Positions 17,515 to 25,938 of a stretch of 64,000 nt of DNA are shown piece after piece. The first letter of the stretch is position 1; each line of letters opens with the position of its first letter. A model generated the notes under the pieces. It saw nothing but the letters and a program-made list of their open reading frames with translations, was not told where the DNA came from and did not search any database. The stretch lies in assembly GCA_004017275.1 (NCBI GenBank), contig SAKE01000017.1, positions 57,571-121,570 on the forward strand. Reading direction: 5' to 3'. Both the position numbers and the translations under genes were made by a program. The stretch is from Mesorhizobium sp. (GTDB lineage: Bacteria; Pseudomonadota; Alphaproteobacteria; Rhizobiales; Rhizobiaceae).

Positions 17515-18893
17515 CTGGGGGCGGCTCCAAGCATCTGGTCGATCAGATCGAGCTGTCGACGTGTTCTGGTCATGGCTGCGTCGGTCGGATCGGTGGCTTC
17601 GGGACCGGTCGCGGGCGACGGTGCCGAAGCCGGCATGACAGTTGCCGCGTCGGCGGATGTGGCCGCAACGGCCGACGTGTCCGGCGCATTGGCGGCTGGT
17701 TCACCGGAGGCCGCGGCGACGGCCGGTTGTTCCGAGATCGCGCCTTCGACCGGTGGCAGTCCGCTGTCATCGGCGCTTTGGGCCTTGGTGGCCTCGGGTA
17801 CTGGAGATTTCTCGGCAGGGACAGGGGCGGGCTTTTCCAGAGGAAGGGCTGCGGGCGGCGCGACCACTTCGCCGGCGATGGCCTGCGCGGCGTCGAGCAG
17901 ATCGCGGTCGCCGTCAGACAGCCGGCTGCGGTCGATCTTGCCAAGCTTGGCGCGAACGTCCTCGATGGTGCCAGAGGTGACGGTGGAAAGACTGGCGTAG
18001 AGCAGGGCGCGTGGATCGTCCTGGTTGGTGTTGCCGTCGCGGCCTTGCTCGGCCCGCGCCGAAGCGAAGGCCGACAGCTCGTTCAGGCCGTCGATCGCGG
18101 CGCGGCGGGCGATGCGCAGATAGATCACCTTCTCGCGCTCGGAATCCATCATCGAGGTGATGTCGGCCAGCTTGTCCTGGCTGATCGACATGTGCAGCGC
18201 GATGACGCCGGAGACGAAAGAGTCGGCGAACTGGCTGGCATAGGGCGAATAGAGATAGCGCTCGACATACTGGGTGGAGGCAAGCGCAAAGCGCGCTGCG
18301 TCGCCTTGCGCGACGGCAATGCCGACCGAACGGCGAAGTGCGGCTTCTTCGACCAGCGTACCGGGGCTGAGCAACCTTGCCTCGTCGAGCAGCCCGAGTG
18401 CAGCCGCTGGCTGATCGCCGGCAAGCAGCGAGCCTTTGACCAGGGCAAGGAAAGCGCCGAGATCGGGAGGCAGCGCCATGGGATCAATCGGCTTCAGCGC
18501 TTCGATCGCCTCGCCGGGCCGGCCGTTGAGGTAGTCGATCACGCCCTTGGCCAGGGCAAGGCTTTGCGGGTCCGTCGTGGCGCGCGATGTGGCCGCCTCG
18601 ACGGTCACCGGGTTGCCGCCGCTCATGCCGTAGACAAGCAGGGCGCGAAAGTTCTTGGGATCCTTGTAATCCTCGGCATCCGCCGTGCGCAGGCGGGCAT
18701 CCGCCATCTCCAGCAGCTTGGCCTGCATCGGCAGCGCGGCATGATCGCCGGCGGCAATGCGGTCCTGGACGAGCTGCAGCGAGCGCACCAGCTGATACGG
18801 CTGCAGTCCATCCTGGGCGAAGCCGGCCGACGGATGTCCGCCGGCCAGCAGCAACAGGCCAATCAAACGGCGGGTGACGGCCGCCCGCCTCAT
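17511..18893 (-). CDS. motC: Periplasmic motility protein MotC
   Basis: The 460 residues begin with a Sec signal peptide (MRRAAVTRRLIGLLLLAGG to about residue 26), followed by a helical periplasmic domain (LQPYQLVRSLQLVQDRIA) and a Pro/Ala-rich C-terminal region. MotC of Sinorhizobium meliloti is a periplasmic partner of MotB needed for rotation. ATG 18893 overlaps the motB stop (ATGA), which fixes the start even though the frame extends upstream. The tail from about residue 340 is low complexity and carries no recognisable domain. Confidence 0.9.
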   Translation of the reverse strand: MRRAAVTRRLIGLLLLAGGHPSAGFAQDGLQPYQLVRSLQLVQDRIAAGDHAALPMQAKLLEMADARLRTADAEDYKDPKNFRALLVYGMSGGNPVTVEAATSRATTDPQSLALAKGVIDYLNGRPGEAIEALKPIDPMALPPDLGAFLALVKGSLLAGDQPAAALGLLDEARLLSPGTLVEEAALRRSVGIAVAQGDAARFALASTQYVERYLYSPYASQFADSFVSGVIALHMSISQDKLADITSMMDSEREKVIYLRIARRAAIDGLNELSAFASARAEQGRDGNTNQDDPRALLYASLSTVTSGTIEDVRAKLGKIDRSRLSDGDRDLLDAAQAIAGEVVAPPAALPLEKPAPVPAEKSPVPEATKAQSADDSGLPPVEGAISEQPAVAAASGEPAANAPDTSAVAATSADAATVMPASAPSPATGPEATDPTDAAMTRTRRQLDLIDQMLGAAPR

Positions 18894-20227
18894 CCGCCGG
18901 TCGCCATCAGGATTTCGATGCGGCGGTTCGCGGCCGCCAATGGATCTGCTGCTACCTTCGGCTGGCGATCGGCGAAGCCGGCGACCTCGGTAATGCGGCG
19001 TTCGTCGACGCCGCCGCGCACGAGCATGTAGTAGGCGGAATGCGCGCGCGCCGTCGACAGTCGCCAATTGTCGTAGCTGTCGCTGCGGAACGGCCGCGCG
19101 TCGGTGTGGCCGTTGATGCTGATGGTTCCCTTCTGGCTGTTGACGATGCGGCCGATCTTTTCCATCGCCAGCACCAGTTCGCGTCTCGGCAGCGCCGAGC
19201 CAACCTCGAACATGCCGAAGTCGAGCTGGTCGGTGATCGAGATGACGACGCCCTTGTCGGTGGCTTCCACCGAGACGCCGTCATGCAGCTTGTCGCCGGG
19301 CTTGAAGGCATCGGCCAACTGTCGCTTGACGTCGGCCGCGGCCTTGATGGCGGCCGCGGTTGGCGCCTTCTCGCCGGTGTCGGGTTTGGCAGCCTTTTGC
19401 GCCTCGGGTTCGGCCTTGGTGTCGCCCGGTTTGACCCCGCTTGGCATCGTGTCACCGGCCTTGGCCATCGCCGTGGCTGGGTTCGCGGCCTGCTTGCCGG
19501 TCGCATCCTTTGCCGACGGCTCGAGCGGTGCGGCGGCGACGGGGGGTACGGCTTTGACCTTGAGCACTTGCGTTTCGGCGGTCTTGTCACCGGGCTTGGC
19601 CGGATCGCCCTCGATTTTGGTGCGCTCGGCGCTGGCTTCGGCGGCGGGCGCCGCCACCTGCTGCGACCAGAAATCCGGCTCGAAGGGATCGCGATAGGAG
19701 GCGCCGCCGGAGGCGCCTGTCGCCGGGCCGGCAGCCTGTGCGCCGCCGTCGCCTTTCTGGCTGACATTCTGCATCACGCCGGTGTCGGTGGCGATTTCCG
19801 AAAGCACCGCGTAAGGATCGGCGAACAGATGCTCGTCGGAGTGTTCCGCCTGCGGGAGTTCTTGCTTGTCCTGCTTGCGGTCCGCCGAGCCATCGCCGTC
19901 CTGGCCGGCCTTGCTGGTCGCCTTCTTCGGATTGTCGGCCGTCGTCCCGATCGCGCGCGGACCGTCGCCGAGATCCTCCAGGCCCTTGCGGCTCGAATTG
20001 CGGTCGACCAGCTTGACCGGGTTGAAGTAGCTGGCGACGGCTGCCTTGGTCTGCTCGTTGGCGGCGTTGATCAGCCACATGACCAGGAAGAAGCACATCA
20101 TGGCCGTCATGAAATCGGCGAAGGCGATCTTCCAGACGCCGCCATGATGGGCCTCGTCGTGGTCGTCATGACCACGCCGCACGATGATGATTTCGTGGGG
20201 TGTGTGTCCGGCCTCGGCGACGCTCAT
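18890..20227 (-). CDS. motB: Flagellar stator protein MotB
   Basis: The 445 residues show the single N-terminal membrane span with the proton-channel Asp at D38 (WKIAFADFMTAMM), a plug/linker, a very long Ala/Pro/Lys-rich stretch (about 100-290), and the OmpA-like peptidoglycan-binding domain near the C-terminus (ISINGHTDARPF, NWRLSTARA, and ANRRIEI). The rhizobial MotB is longer than the enteric one (about 308) because of the linker, which probably meets MotC. ATG 20227 overlaps the fliH stop. Its partner motA is 16 kb away on the other strand. Confidence 0.96.
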   Translation of the reverse strand: MSVAEAGHTPHEIIIVRRGHDDHDEAHHGGVWKIAFADFMTAMMCFFLVMWLINAANEQTKAAVASYFNPVKLVDRNSSRKGLEDLGDGPRAIGTTADNPKKATSKAGQDGDGSADRKQDKQELPQAEHSDEHLFADPYAVLSEIATDTGVMQNVSQKGDGGAQAAGPATGASGGASYRDPFEPDFWSQQVAAPAAEASAERTKIEGDPAKPGDKTAETQVLKVKAVPPVAAAPLEPSAKDATGKQAANPATAMAKAGDTMPSGVKPGDTKAEPEAQKAAKPDTGEKAPTAAAIKAAADVKRQLADAFKPGDKLHDGVSVEATDKGVVISITDQLDFGMFEVGSALPRRELVLAMEKIGRIVNSQKGTISINGHTDARPFRSDSYDNWRLSTARAHSAYYMLVRGGVDERRITEVAGFADRQPKVAADPLAAANRRIEILMATGG

Positions 20228-20850
20228 GCCAGGACCTCGGAGAGGGTCGTCGACCATTCGGCCATGCGTGTCTCGAACACCGCCTCGTCGATGGCGACGG
20301 TGAGATCGAAGCCTGGTGCCTCGACGAAGTCGAGATTGGCGGCGCGGGATCCGAGTGACGCCTTCAGTGTCTCGAACAGCGAGAGCGGGCCGCGCACGAC
20401 GACGCGCACCGCTTCGGCATCGCCGACCGCCTCGCGTATCGCGCTGGCGAGCACCTCGATCGAGCGTTTCTGCAGATCGTCGCTGACGATGCCGCCGATG
20501 ATGCGGGCGACCGTGGCGGCGATAAGCCCTGTCACGCGTACCTCCATGGCATCGATGCGCGACGAGACCGCCTTGCCGACATCGTCGCCGAGGCTTTCGA
20601 GAAATACTCTTGCTTCCTCGGCATTGGCCCGGCGTTCGGCTTCGAGCGCCGCTTCATGCGCGATCGACAGGCGTGCCTCGAGCGCCGCTTCGGCCTGGAC
20701 AACCGCTTCGGCGATCAGCGTGCCGATGTCGGCTTGCGGCGCAGGCGCCTCGGGCTGATGTTTGGGATCGACTGCTGCCCGGGCCTGGCCGGCACGTTGC
20801 GCGCGGGTGTCGAAATCGGGCAGAAGGTCAAAGAGGGCTGCGGAGGGCAT
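20224..20850 (-). CDS. fliH: FliH-like flagellar export ATPase regulator
   Basis: The 208 residues open with a short Pro/Ala-rich N-terminus, continue with a long helix rich in Ala and Glu (AALEARLSIAHEAALEAERRANAEEA), and end with a VIA-E/G-type C-terminal domain (VRVVVRGPLSLFETL). This plan matches FliH, which holds FliI and docks it on the C-ring via FliN. It lies between fliF and motB with a 3-base gap and a 4-base overlap. Sequence divergence in this family is large, so the name rests on plan plus context. Confidence 0.75.
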   Translation of the reverse strand: MPSAALFDLLPDFDTRAQRAGQARAAVDPKHQPEAPAPQADIGTLIAEAVVQAEAALEARLSIAHEAALEAERRANAEEARVFLESLGDDVGKAVSSRIDAMEVRVTGLIAATVARIIGGIVSDDLQKRSIEVLASAIREAVGDAEAVRVVVRGPLSLFETLKASLGSRAANLDFVEAPGFDLTVAIDEAVFETRMAEWSTTLSEVLA

Positions 20851-20853
20851 GGT

Positions 20854-22500
20854 TTACACCGCGACTTCCTGGGCGGCCCATTTGCGCAGAATCTGCGCGG
20901 TGCGCTCCTCGTTGAGATCGACCATCCGGGCAAGCCGGTCCTGCGGCGCCGGCCTGATCTTCTGGCGAAGATCGTCGAGCGGTGTGGGACCGGGGCGCGT
21001 GCCGGGCAAGGCGCCAACCGCGGCACTGTCGGCGGCGGCCGTTGCTTCCGGCGTCGGCAGCGAACGTTGGACGTCGTCGTAGCTGGGGCCTGCCAGTGCC
21101 GGGGTCGCCTTTGCCGTCAGCGCCGCCGCCATCGGCCTCAGGCCGAAGAAGGCGACCAGGAAGACCACGACGATGAAGGCGCCGGCGTTGATCAGGGTGC
21201 CGGCATGCTGGCCGATGGAATCGAGCATTCCCGCCTGCGGGATCGCCTCGCCATCGAGCCCATCGATGAACTCGACCGCCGAGACGTCGATGACGTCGCC
21301 GCGCTTTTCGTCCAGGCCGGTGGCCGAGGTCACCATCTTCTGGATGTCGGCGACGCGTTTGGCAATCTGCTCCGGCGTGGCGTCCTTGCCGAGGATGGCG
21401 GTCAGCCGCTGCTGGTTGACGACGACGGCAATCGACATCTTGGTGACGCTGTAGCCGTTGGAGACGGTGGCGATCTTCTTCGAATTGATCTCGTAGTTGG
21501 TGATCTCTTCCTTGCGGTCGTTCTGCGAAGAGGATTGCGGACCGTCGGTGGCGGTTGCCTGGGCCTCGGGCAGGTTCTGCTCGACGCTGGCCGGGGTGGA
21601 GGCCTGCTTTTGGTTGTTGTTTTCGTTGGCGCGCACCGACTGCACCGAGCGCTCGACGCGGGAATTCGGATCGAAAATTGTTTCTTCCGTCTGGCGGGTG
21701 TCTGTGTTGACCTCGGCCTTGACGCTGGCGCGGAAATTGTCTGGGCCGAGATAGGCCGTCAGCGCACGGCGGATGTTGTCGCCGATCTGTGCCTCGACGG
21801 TCTGCTCGACGCCGAGTGTACGGGCGGCGCTGGTGTTGGAAGGATCATCGCCGGCTGCCAGCAGATTGCCGCTGGAATCGAGCACCGTAACCTTGTCGGC
21901 CGATAGGCCGGGGACGGCGGCGGCGACGAGATGACGGATCGACATGGCGCTCTTTTCGGCGTCGATGCCGGCGTAGCGGATGACCACGGAGGCGGAAGGC
22001 TGCTGCTCGTCGCGGCGGAAATTGGCGCGTTCGGACATCACGATGTGGACGCGCGCCGCCTTGATGCCCGATATCGACTGGATGGTGCGGGCGATTTCGC
22101 CTTCCAGCGCGCGCACGCGGGTGATCTGCTGCATGAAGGAGGTTAGGCCGAGCGAGCCGACATTGTCGAACAGTTCGTAGCCGGCATTGGCGCTGGTCGG
22201 CAGACCTTTTTCCGCAAGCAGCATGCGCGCCTGAGCGGTGGTGCCGGCCGGCACCAGCACGGAGGTTCCGTCAGAACCAACGTCGAAGCCGATGCCGGCT
22301 TCGCCCAGCACCAGGCCGATCTGGTTCACGTCGGCGCGGTCGAGCCCGACATAGAGCGTGTCGTAGGCTGGGCGGTTGAGATAGACCGAGGCGATGCCGA
22401 TGACGCCCATCACCAGAACGGCGATGCCCGCCAGCATGGCGAGGCGCTTCACGCCAAACCCGCGGAGATTCGAGATGATGCTCTGGATCTGTTCCGGCAC
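20854..22500 (-). CDS. fliF: MS-ring protein FliF
   Basis: The 548 residues have membrane spans at about 18-40 and 428-450, a YscJ/FliF periplasmic region (DTLYVGLDRADVNQI, RALEGEIARTIQSISGIKAARVHIVM), and a C-terminal FliG-binding tail (DLNEERTAQILRKWAAQEVAV). FliF forms the MS ring in the inner membrane. It heads the fliF-fliH-motB-motC-fliK-transglycosylase operon; the flagellin 1 terminator lies 70 bases upstream. Confidence 0.96.
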   Translation of the reverse strand: MPEQIQSIISNLRGFGVKRLAMLAGIAVLVMGVIGIASVYLNRPAYDTLYVGLDRADVNQIGLVLGEAGIGFDVGSDGTSVLVPAGTTAQARMLLAEKGLPTSANAGYELFDNVGSLGLTSFMQQITRVRALEGEIARTIQSISGIKAARVHIVMSERANFRRDEQQPSASVVIRYAGIDAEKSAMSIRHLVAAAVPGLSADKVTVLDSSGNLLAAGDDPSNTSAARTLGVEQTVEAQIGDNIRRALTAYLGPDNFRASVKAEVNTDTRQTEETIFDPNSRVERSVQSVRANENNNQKQASTPASVEQNLPEAQATATDGPQSSSQNDRKEEITNYEINSKKIATVSNGYSVTKMSIAVVVNQQRLTAILGKDATPEQIAKRVADIQKMVTSATGLDEKRGDVIDVSAVEFIDGLDGEAIPQAGMLDSIGQHAGTLINAGAFIVVVFLVAFFGLRPMAAALTAKATPALAGPSYDDVQRSLPTPEATAAADSAAVGALPGTRPGPTPLDDLRQKIRPAPQDRLARMVDLNEERTAQILRKWAAQEVAV

Positions 22501-22569
22501 GGTTCGACGACTCCCAGCATGATTGTCCGCCGGAACTCTAGTCTTCGAAGCTTGTGCGAAAATGAAATT

Positions 22570-22592
22570 GGGCCGCGCTTGCGGCGCGGCCC
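22570..22592 (-). terminator. Intrinsic terminator of flagellin 1
   Basis: GGGCCGCGC (22570-22578) pairs perfectly with GCGCGGCCC (22584-22592) across a 5-base loop. On the minus strand a T-rich stretch (AATTTCATTTTCG) follows. It sits 62 bases past the flagellin 1 stop and before fliF. Confidence 0.85.
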
Positions 22593-22653
22593 GTCAGTCG
22601 GAGTGCGAAAAGGAGGGTGAGATGCGAAAGGACGGCGCCGGTGGCGCCCGCGA

Positions 22654-23721
22654 TTAGCTCTTGAACAGCGACAGAATCGACTGCGAGGCGCTGTTGGCGA
22701 TCGACAGCGCCTGGATGCCGAGCTGCTGCTGAACCTGCAGCGCCTGGAGGCGGGTCGATTCCTTGTTCATGTCTGCATCGACGAGCTGGCCGACACCACG
22801 GTCGATGGAGTCTATCAAGCTCTGGGTGAACGTCTTCTGCAGATCGATGCTGCTCTTGGCCGCGCCGAGGATGGTGGCGGAGTCGGTCAACTGGGCCATG
22901 ACCTTGTCGATCCTGGTCACCATCTGCGTGATGATGTCGTCGGTTACGCCGGCCGCCGTGATGTCGAGGTTATAGGCTGAGACGTTGTCGACCTTCGCCA
23001 CCACCGCTCCCGCCGCCGTCTGGCCCGCGGCATTTGCGGCGATGTCCGTCTGTCCGCCCGCGATCGCGGCTGCATACGCGTTATCATACAGGGTCTGGGC
23101 GGCCCCAGTGGCATAGATGGAGGTCTGGCGGTCGAGGACCCCTTGGTTCTTGACGTCGGTGGCAAGGCCGTAGTCGAAAAGCTTGGTGCTCTCGACATCG
23201 ATGTTGATCGTTCCGATCGAGATGGCGCCGGATGAGGAGCGATTGAATGAGGACACGATCTGCGAGTCGAGCTGGACGCCATCATTGGCGGCCGCGACCT
23301 GCTTGGAAGTCACAGCAAGGAAATTCGAGCCGGAGAAGGTCGCCGCGTCGGCAAAGGATTTCATCTGTGCCTGGAGCGCCTTGATCTCGGTCTGGGTTTT
23401 TGCCTTGGCAGCATCCGTCTGGCCAACAGTCGAGAGCAGCTTGGTCTTGATCTGGCCTATCGTCGTCAGCACGTTGTTCATGCCGGTGTAGGCGGTATCG
23501 ACTTTCGAGGCGCCGAGGCCGAGTGCATCCTGCACCGTCGACAGGGCCGAATTGTCGGAGCGCATCGTGGTAGCGATCGACCAGTAGGCGGCATTGTCCG
23601 AAGCCTGCGAGACGCGGTAGCCTGTCGATATGCGGGCCTGCGTCTGCTCGAGCGACTTGTTGGTGGCGCTGAGGCTTTGAAGTGCGGTTAACGCCGAAGC
23701 GTTGGTCATGATGCTCGCCAA
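22654..23721 (-). CDS. Flagellin 1
   Basis: The 355-residue flagellin has conserved D0/D1 termini (MTNASALTALQSLSATN, RISTGYRVSQASDNAAYWSI at the N-side; TRLQALQVQQQLGIQALS and SQSILSLFKS at the C-side) around a variable centre. The start is TTG at 23721 (giving MASIMT): AAGGAG lies 8 bases upstream of it, while the internal ATG four codons later is 20 bases from that site, too far. A 9-bp terminator follows, so it is probably monocistronic. About three-quarters of the two flagellins' termini look identical, indicating duplication. Confidence 0.95.
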   Translation of the reverse strand: MASIMTNASALTALQSLSATNKSLEQTQARISTGYRVSQASDNAAYWSIATTMRSDNSALSTVQDALGLGASKVDTAYTGMNNVLTTIGQIKTKLLSTVGQTDAAKAKTQTEIKALQAQMKSFADAATFSGSNFLAVTSKQVAAANDGVQLDSQIVSSFNRSSSGAISIGTINIDVESTKLFDYGLATDVKNQGVLDRQTSIYATGAAQTLYDNAYAAAIAGGQTDIAANAAGQTAAGAVVAKVDNVSAYNLDITAAGVTDDIITQMVTRIDKVMAQLTDSATILGAAKSSIDLQKTFTQSLIDSIDRGVGQLVDADMNKESTRLQALQVQQQLGIQALSIANSASQSILSLFKS

Positions 23722-23829
23722 GAAAGTCGCTCCTTCTCAAAAGCCGACATGCTCAGACATGCCGGATAGGCCTGTTCAACGGGTGGCATCGTGCCGGTCG
23801 GACCGATTCGCCAACCTGTCGTAAGCTAT

Positions 23830-23871
23830 TGGTTAACCATAACTAGCGCGGCATGGTTAACAGCCTGTTAA
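23830..23871. promoter_or_regulatory. Palindrome cluster upstream of flagellin 1
   Basis: Two palindromes lie 110-150 bases before the flagellin 1 start: TGGTTAACCA (23830-23839) and TTAACAGCCTGTTAA (23857-23871, seven paired bases around one central base). The core GGTTAAC occurs in both, 24 bases apart. This spacing of about two and a quarter helical turns would suit cooperative binding of a dimeric regulator. The protein is unknown; FtcR is a candidate by context only. Confidence 0.45.
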
Positions 23872-23925
23872 AAGCTGGCTTTTGAGAGTTAAGGAACGAG
23901 CATTGCGCGGGGCTGGAACAAACGC

Positions 23926-23959
23926 AAATCGGGCCGCGCTTTTTGGCGCGGCCCGATTT
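23926..23959 (-). terminator. Intrinsic terminator of flagellin 2
   Basis: A perfect 14-bp stem, AAATCGGGCCGCGC (23926-23939) with its complement at 23946-23959, encloses a 6-base loop. The stem ends in A/T pairs on both sides, so it can act on either strand; on the minus strand it lies 30 bases after the flagellin 2 stop. Confidence 0.9.
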
Positions 23960-23989
23960 TTAGTGCGTACTGTGGTTAGGCGTAGGCGA

Positions 23990-24976
23990 TCAGCCGCGGA
24001 AGAGCGACAGGATCGACTGCGAGGAACCGTTGGCGATCGACAGCGCCTGGACGCCGAGCTGCTGCTGGACCTGCAGGGCCTGCAGACGGGTCGATTCCTT
24101 GTTCATGTCGGCATCGACGAGCTGGCCGACACCGCGATCGATGGAGTCCATCAGGTCCTGCGTGAAGGTCTTCTGCAGGTCGATAGAGCTCTTGGCGGCG
24201 CCGAGCTTGGTGGCGGCGGTCGTCATATCCTTGAGCGCGGCGTCGACGACGGTCATCATCTGCTGGATCTGAGTATCGCTGGCGGCCGTGGTGCCCGAGA
24301 AGATTTTCAACGAGGCGACCGAATAGGTATCGGTGGCCGCCGCGGCAGCGCCGAGGGTCGGGGCCGAGGCCGCTGCAATAACGCCGCTGATGCCGAGGCG
24401 GTCGGCGTCGAGGATGCCCTTGCTGGTCGCTGAAGCACCGGCTTCATACAGCTTGATGCTTTCCACGTTGACGTCGATCGTCGAGATCGAAACCGCGCCG
24501 GCGGCGCTGCGGTTGAAGGCCGAAACGATCTTGACGTCGGCAGCCGTCGTGGCCGTGCCACTGTTTACGGACAGCATGTTGGTGCCGGAGAAGGTGGCGC
24601 CAGCCGCATAGGCCTTCAGCTGGTCCTGAAGAGCCTTGATTTCGACCTGGGTCTTTTCCTTGGAGGCATCCGTCTGGCCGTAAGATGCGGTCAGCTTCTG
24701 CTGGATCTGGTTGATGGTGGTGATCGCGCTGTTCATGCCGGTATAGGCGGTGTCGACCTTCGACGCGCCGAGGCCGAGCGAGTCCGCAACGGTGGACATA
24801 GCCTTGTTGTCGGAGCGCATCGTGGTGGCGATCGACCAGTAGGCGGCATTGTCCGATGCCTGCGAGACCCGGTAACCGGTCGAGATGCGGGACTGGGTGG
24901 CTTCGAGGTTCTTGCTGGTGGCGTTAAGGCTCTGCAGAGCAGTCAACGCGGCGGAGTTCGTCATGATGCTGGACAT
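23990..24976 (-). CDS. Flagellin 2
   Basis: The 328-residue flagellin has the same termini as its neighbour (MSSIMTNSAALTALQSLNAT; C-terminus SQSILSLFRG) and a shorter central region (GAVSISTIDVNVESIKLYE). I start it at ATG 24976, equivalent to the TTG used in flagellin 1; the open frame continues upstream through the leader but with no flagellin similarity. The untranslated leader carries a perfect hairpin (25012-25032). Flanking terminator and leader suggest a separate transcript from flagellin 1, allowing independent tuning of the two filament subunits. Confidence 0.95.
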   Translation of the reverse strand: MSSIMTNSAALTALQSLNATSKNLEATQSRISTGYRVSQASDNAAYWSIATTMRSDNKAMSTVADSLGLGASKVDTAYTGMNSAITTINQIQQKLTASYGQTDASKEKTQVEIKALQDQLKAYAAGATFSGTNMLSVNSGTATTAADVKIVSAFNRSAAGAVSISTIDVNVESIKLYEAGASATSKGILDADRLGISGVIAAASAPTLGAAAAATDTYSVASLKIFSGTTAASDTQIQQMMTVVDAALKDMTTAATKLGAAKSSIDLQKTFTQDLMDSIDRGVGQLVDADMNKESTRLQALQVQQQLGVQALSIANGSSQSILSLFRG

Positions 24977-25206
24977 GGATACTCGTACCTTGATTTTACA
25001 GATGTTTTTTACATACCGGGTCTCCCGGTATGACGGTGCGGCATCATGCCAATGATCTCTGAAATCGATCACCCGCCATCTGCGAGCGAATATGCGGACA
25101 AGTCCCTACCAAAGGACTAAACCGGACGGTTAATCGAAAATATATTGCGTGAATTTTGAGCTGGAGCGCGCGCCGGAGCGGCGCTGCAGGATTCAGTTGC
25201 CAGCGA
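24977..25206. other. Flagellin 2 promoter/leader region
   Basis: These 230 bases lie between the fliP stop and flagellin 2. They contain the leader hairpin at 25012-25032, an AT-rich stretch at 25134-25158 and a CGATTAACCG-like element on the minus strand near 25126-25135 that resembles the TTAACC core upstream of flagellin 1. A 5-bp stem at 25170-25184 could end the fliP transcript, but its tail is only weakly T-rich. Confidence 0.45.
25012..25032 (-). promoter_or_regulatory. Perfect hairpin in the flagellin 2 leader
   Basis: CATACCGGG (25012-25020) and CCCGGTATG (25024-25032) form a 9-bp stem with a 3-base loop, 36 bases before the flagellin 2 ATG on the transcribed side. An A-rich run follows on the minus strand, not a T-run, so it is not a terminator for upstream transcripts. 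FlbT is known in Caulobacter to act on a flagellin leader, and flbT is encoded in this window, so an RNA-level control element is plausible. Alternatively it is a DNA operator. Confidence 0.5.
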
Positions 25207-25938
25207 TCAATTGAAGGAGCGCACCAGGCTGCCGACAAGCAGGTTCCAGCCGTCGATCAGGACGAAGAACAGGATCTTGAAAGGCAGCGACACCACCGTC
25301 GGCGGCAGCATCATCATGCCCATCGCCATGGTGATGGTGGCGACGATCAGGTCGATGACCAGGAATGGCAGCACGATCAGGAAGCCGATCTCGAAGCCGC
25401 GCCGGATCTCCGAGATCATGAAGGCTGGCACCAGGATGCGCAGGTCGACGGTGTCGCGCGAAACGGTCTGACCGCGCTCGCGGGCAAGATCGGCGAAGAG
25501 GTCGAAGTCCTTGTCGCGCACATTGCGCAGCATGAAGGTGCGGAACGGATCCGAAATCTTGTCGAAGGCTTCGGTCTGGGTGATCTGGTTGTCCATCAGC
25601 GGCTTGACGCCGGTGTTCCAGGCCTGATCGAAGGTCGGCGCCATGACATAGAAGGTCATGAACAGCGACAGTGAAATCAAAATGAGGTTTGCCGGTGTCG
25701 ACTGCAGGCCGATGCCGGCGCGCAGAATCGAGAAGGCGATGACGAAGCGGGTGAAGCTGGTCACCATGATCAGCAGGCCCGGCGCCACCGACAGCACGGT
25801 CAGCAGGCCGAACATCTGGATGATGTAGCCGACGGTGGTGCCGTCGGCCTTGCCGATGCCGCCAAGATCGAGCTGCTGGGCCGCCGCGACGGAGGTGGCG
25901 GCGGCGATCATCGCCGCGGCGATAAGGAACTTTCTCAT
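25207..25938 (-). CDS. fliP: Flagellar export gate protein FliP
   Basis: The 243 residues start with a cleavable signal peptide (to about residue 20, ending AAAQ), then four membrane spans with FliP signatures (TSFTRFVIAFSILRAGIGLQ; LVPAFMISEIRRGFEIGF; MGMMMLPPTVVSLPFKI). FliP is the main ring subunit of the export gate. ATG 25938 overlaps the fliL stop, making it the last gene of the long operon that begins with the DUF1217 gene at 36318. Confidence 0.96.
   Translation of the reverse strand: MRKFLIAAAMIAAATSVAAAQQLDLGGIGKADGTTVGYIIQMFGLLTVLSVAPGLLIMVTSFTRFVIAFSILRAGIGLQSTPANLILISLSLFMTFYVMAPTFDQAWNTGVKPLMDNQITQTEAFDKISDPFRTFMLRNVRDKDFDLFADLARERGQTVSRDTVDLRILVPAFMISEIRRGFEIGFLIVLPFLVIDLIVATITMAMGMMMLPPTVVSLPFKILFFVLIDGWNLLVGSLVRSFN

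Noticed and set aside
16803..20758. Two long plus-strand frames antisense to motC, motB and fliH
   Set aside because: The minus-strand genes have motifs, overlapping starts and stops and known order; the plus frames have none.
25170..25184. Short GC hairpin after fliP as terminator
   Set aside because: Only five pairs, with a weak T-rich tail; mentioned in the region entry but not called.
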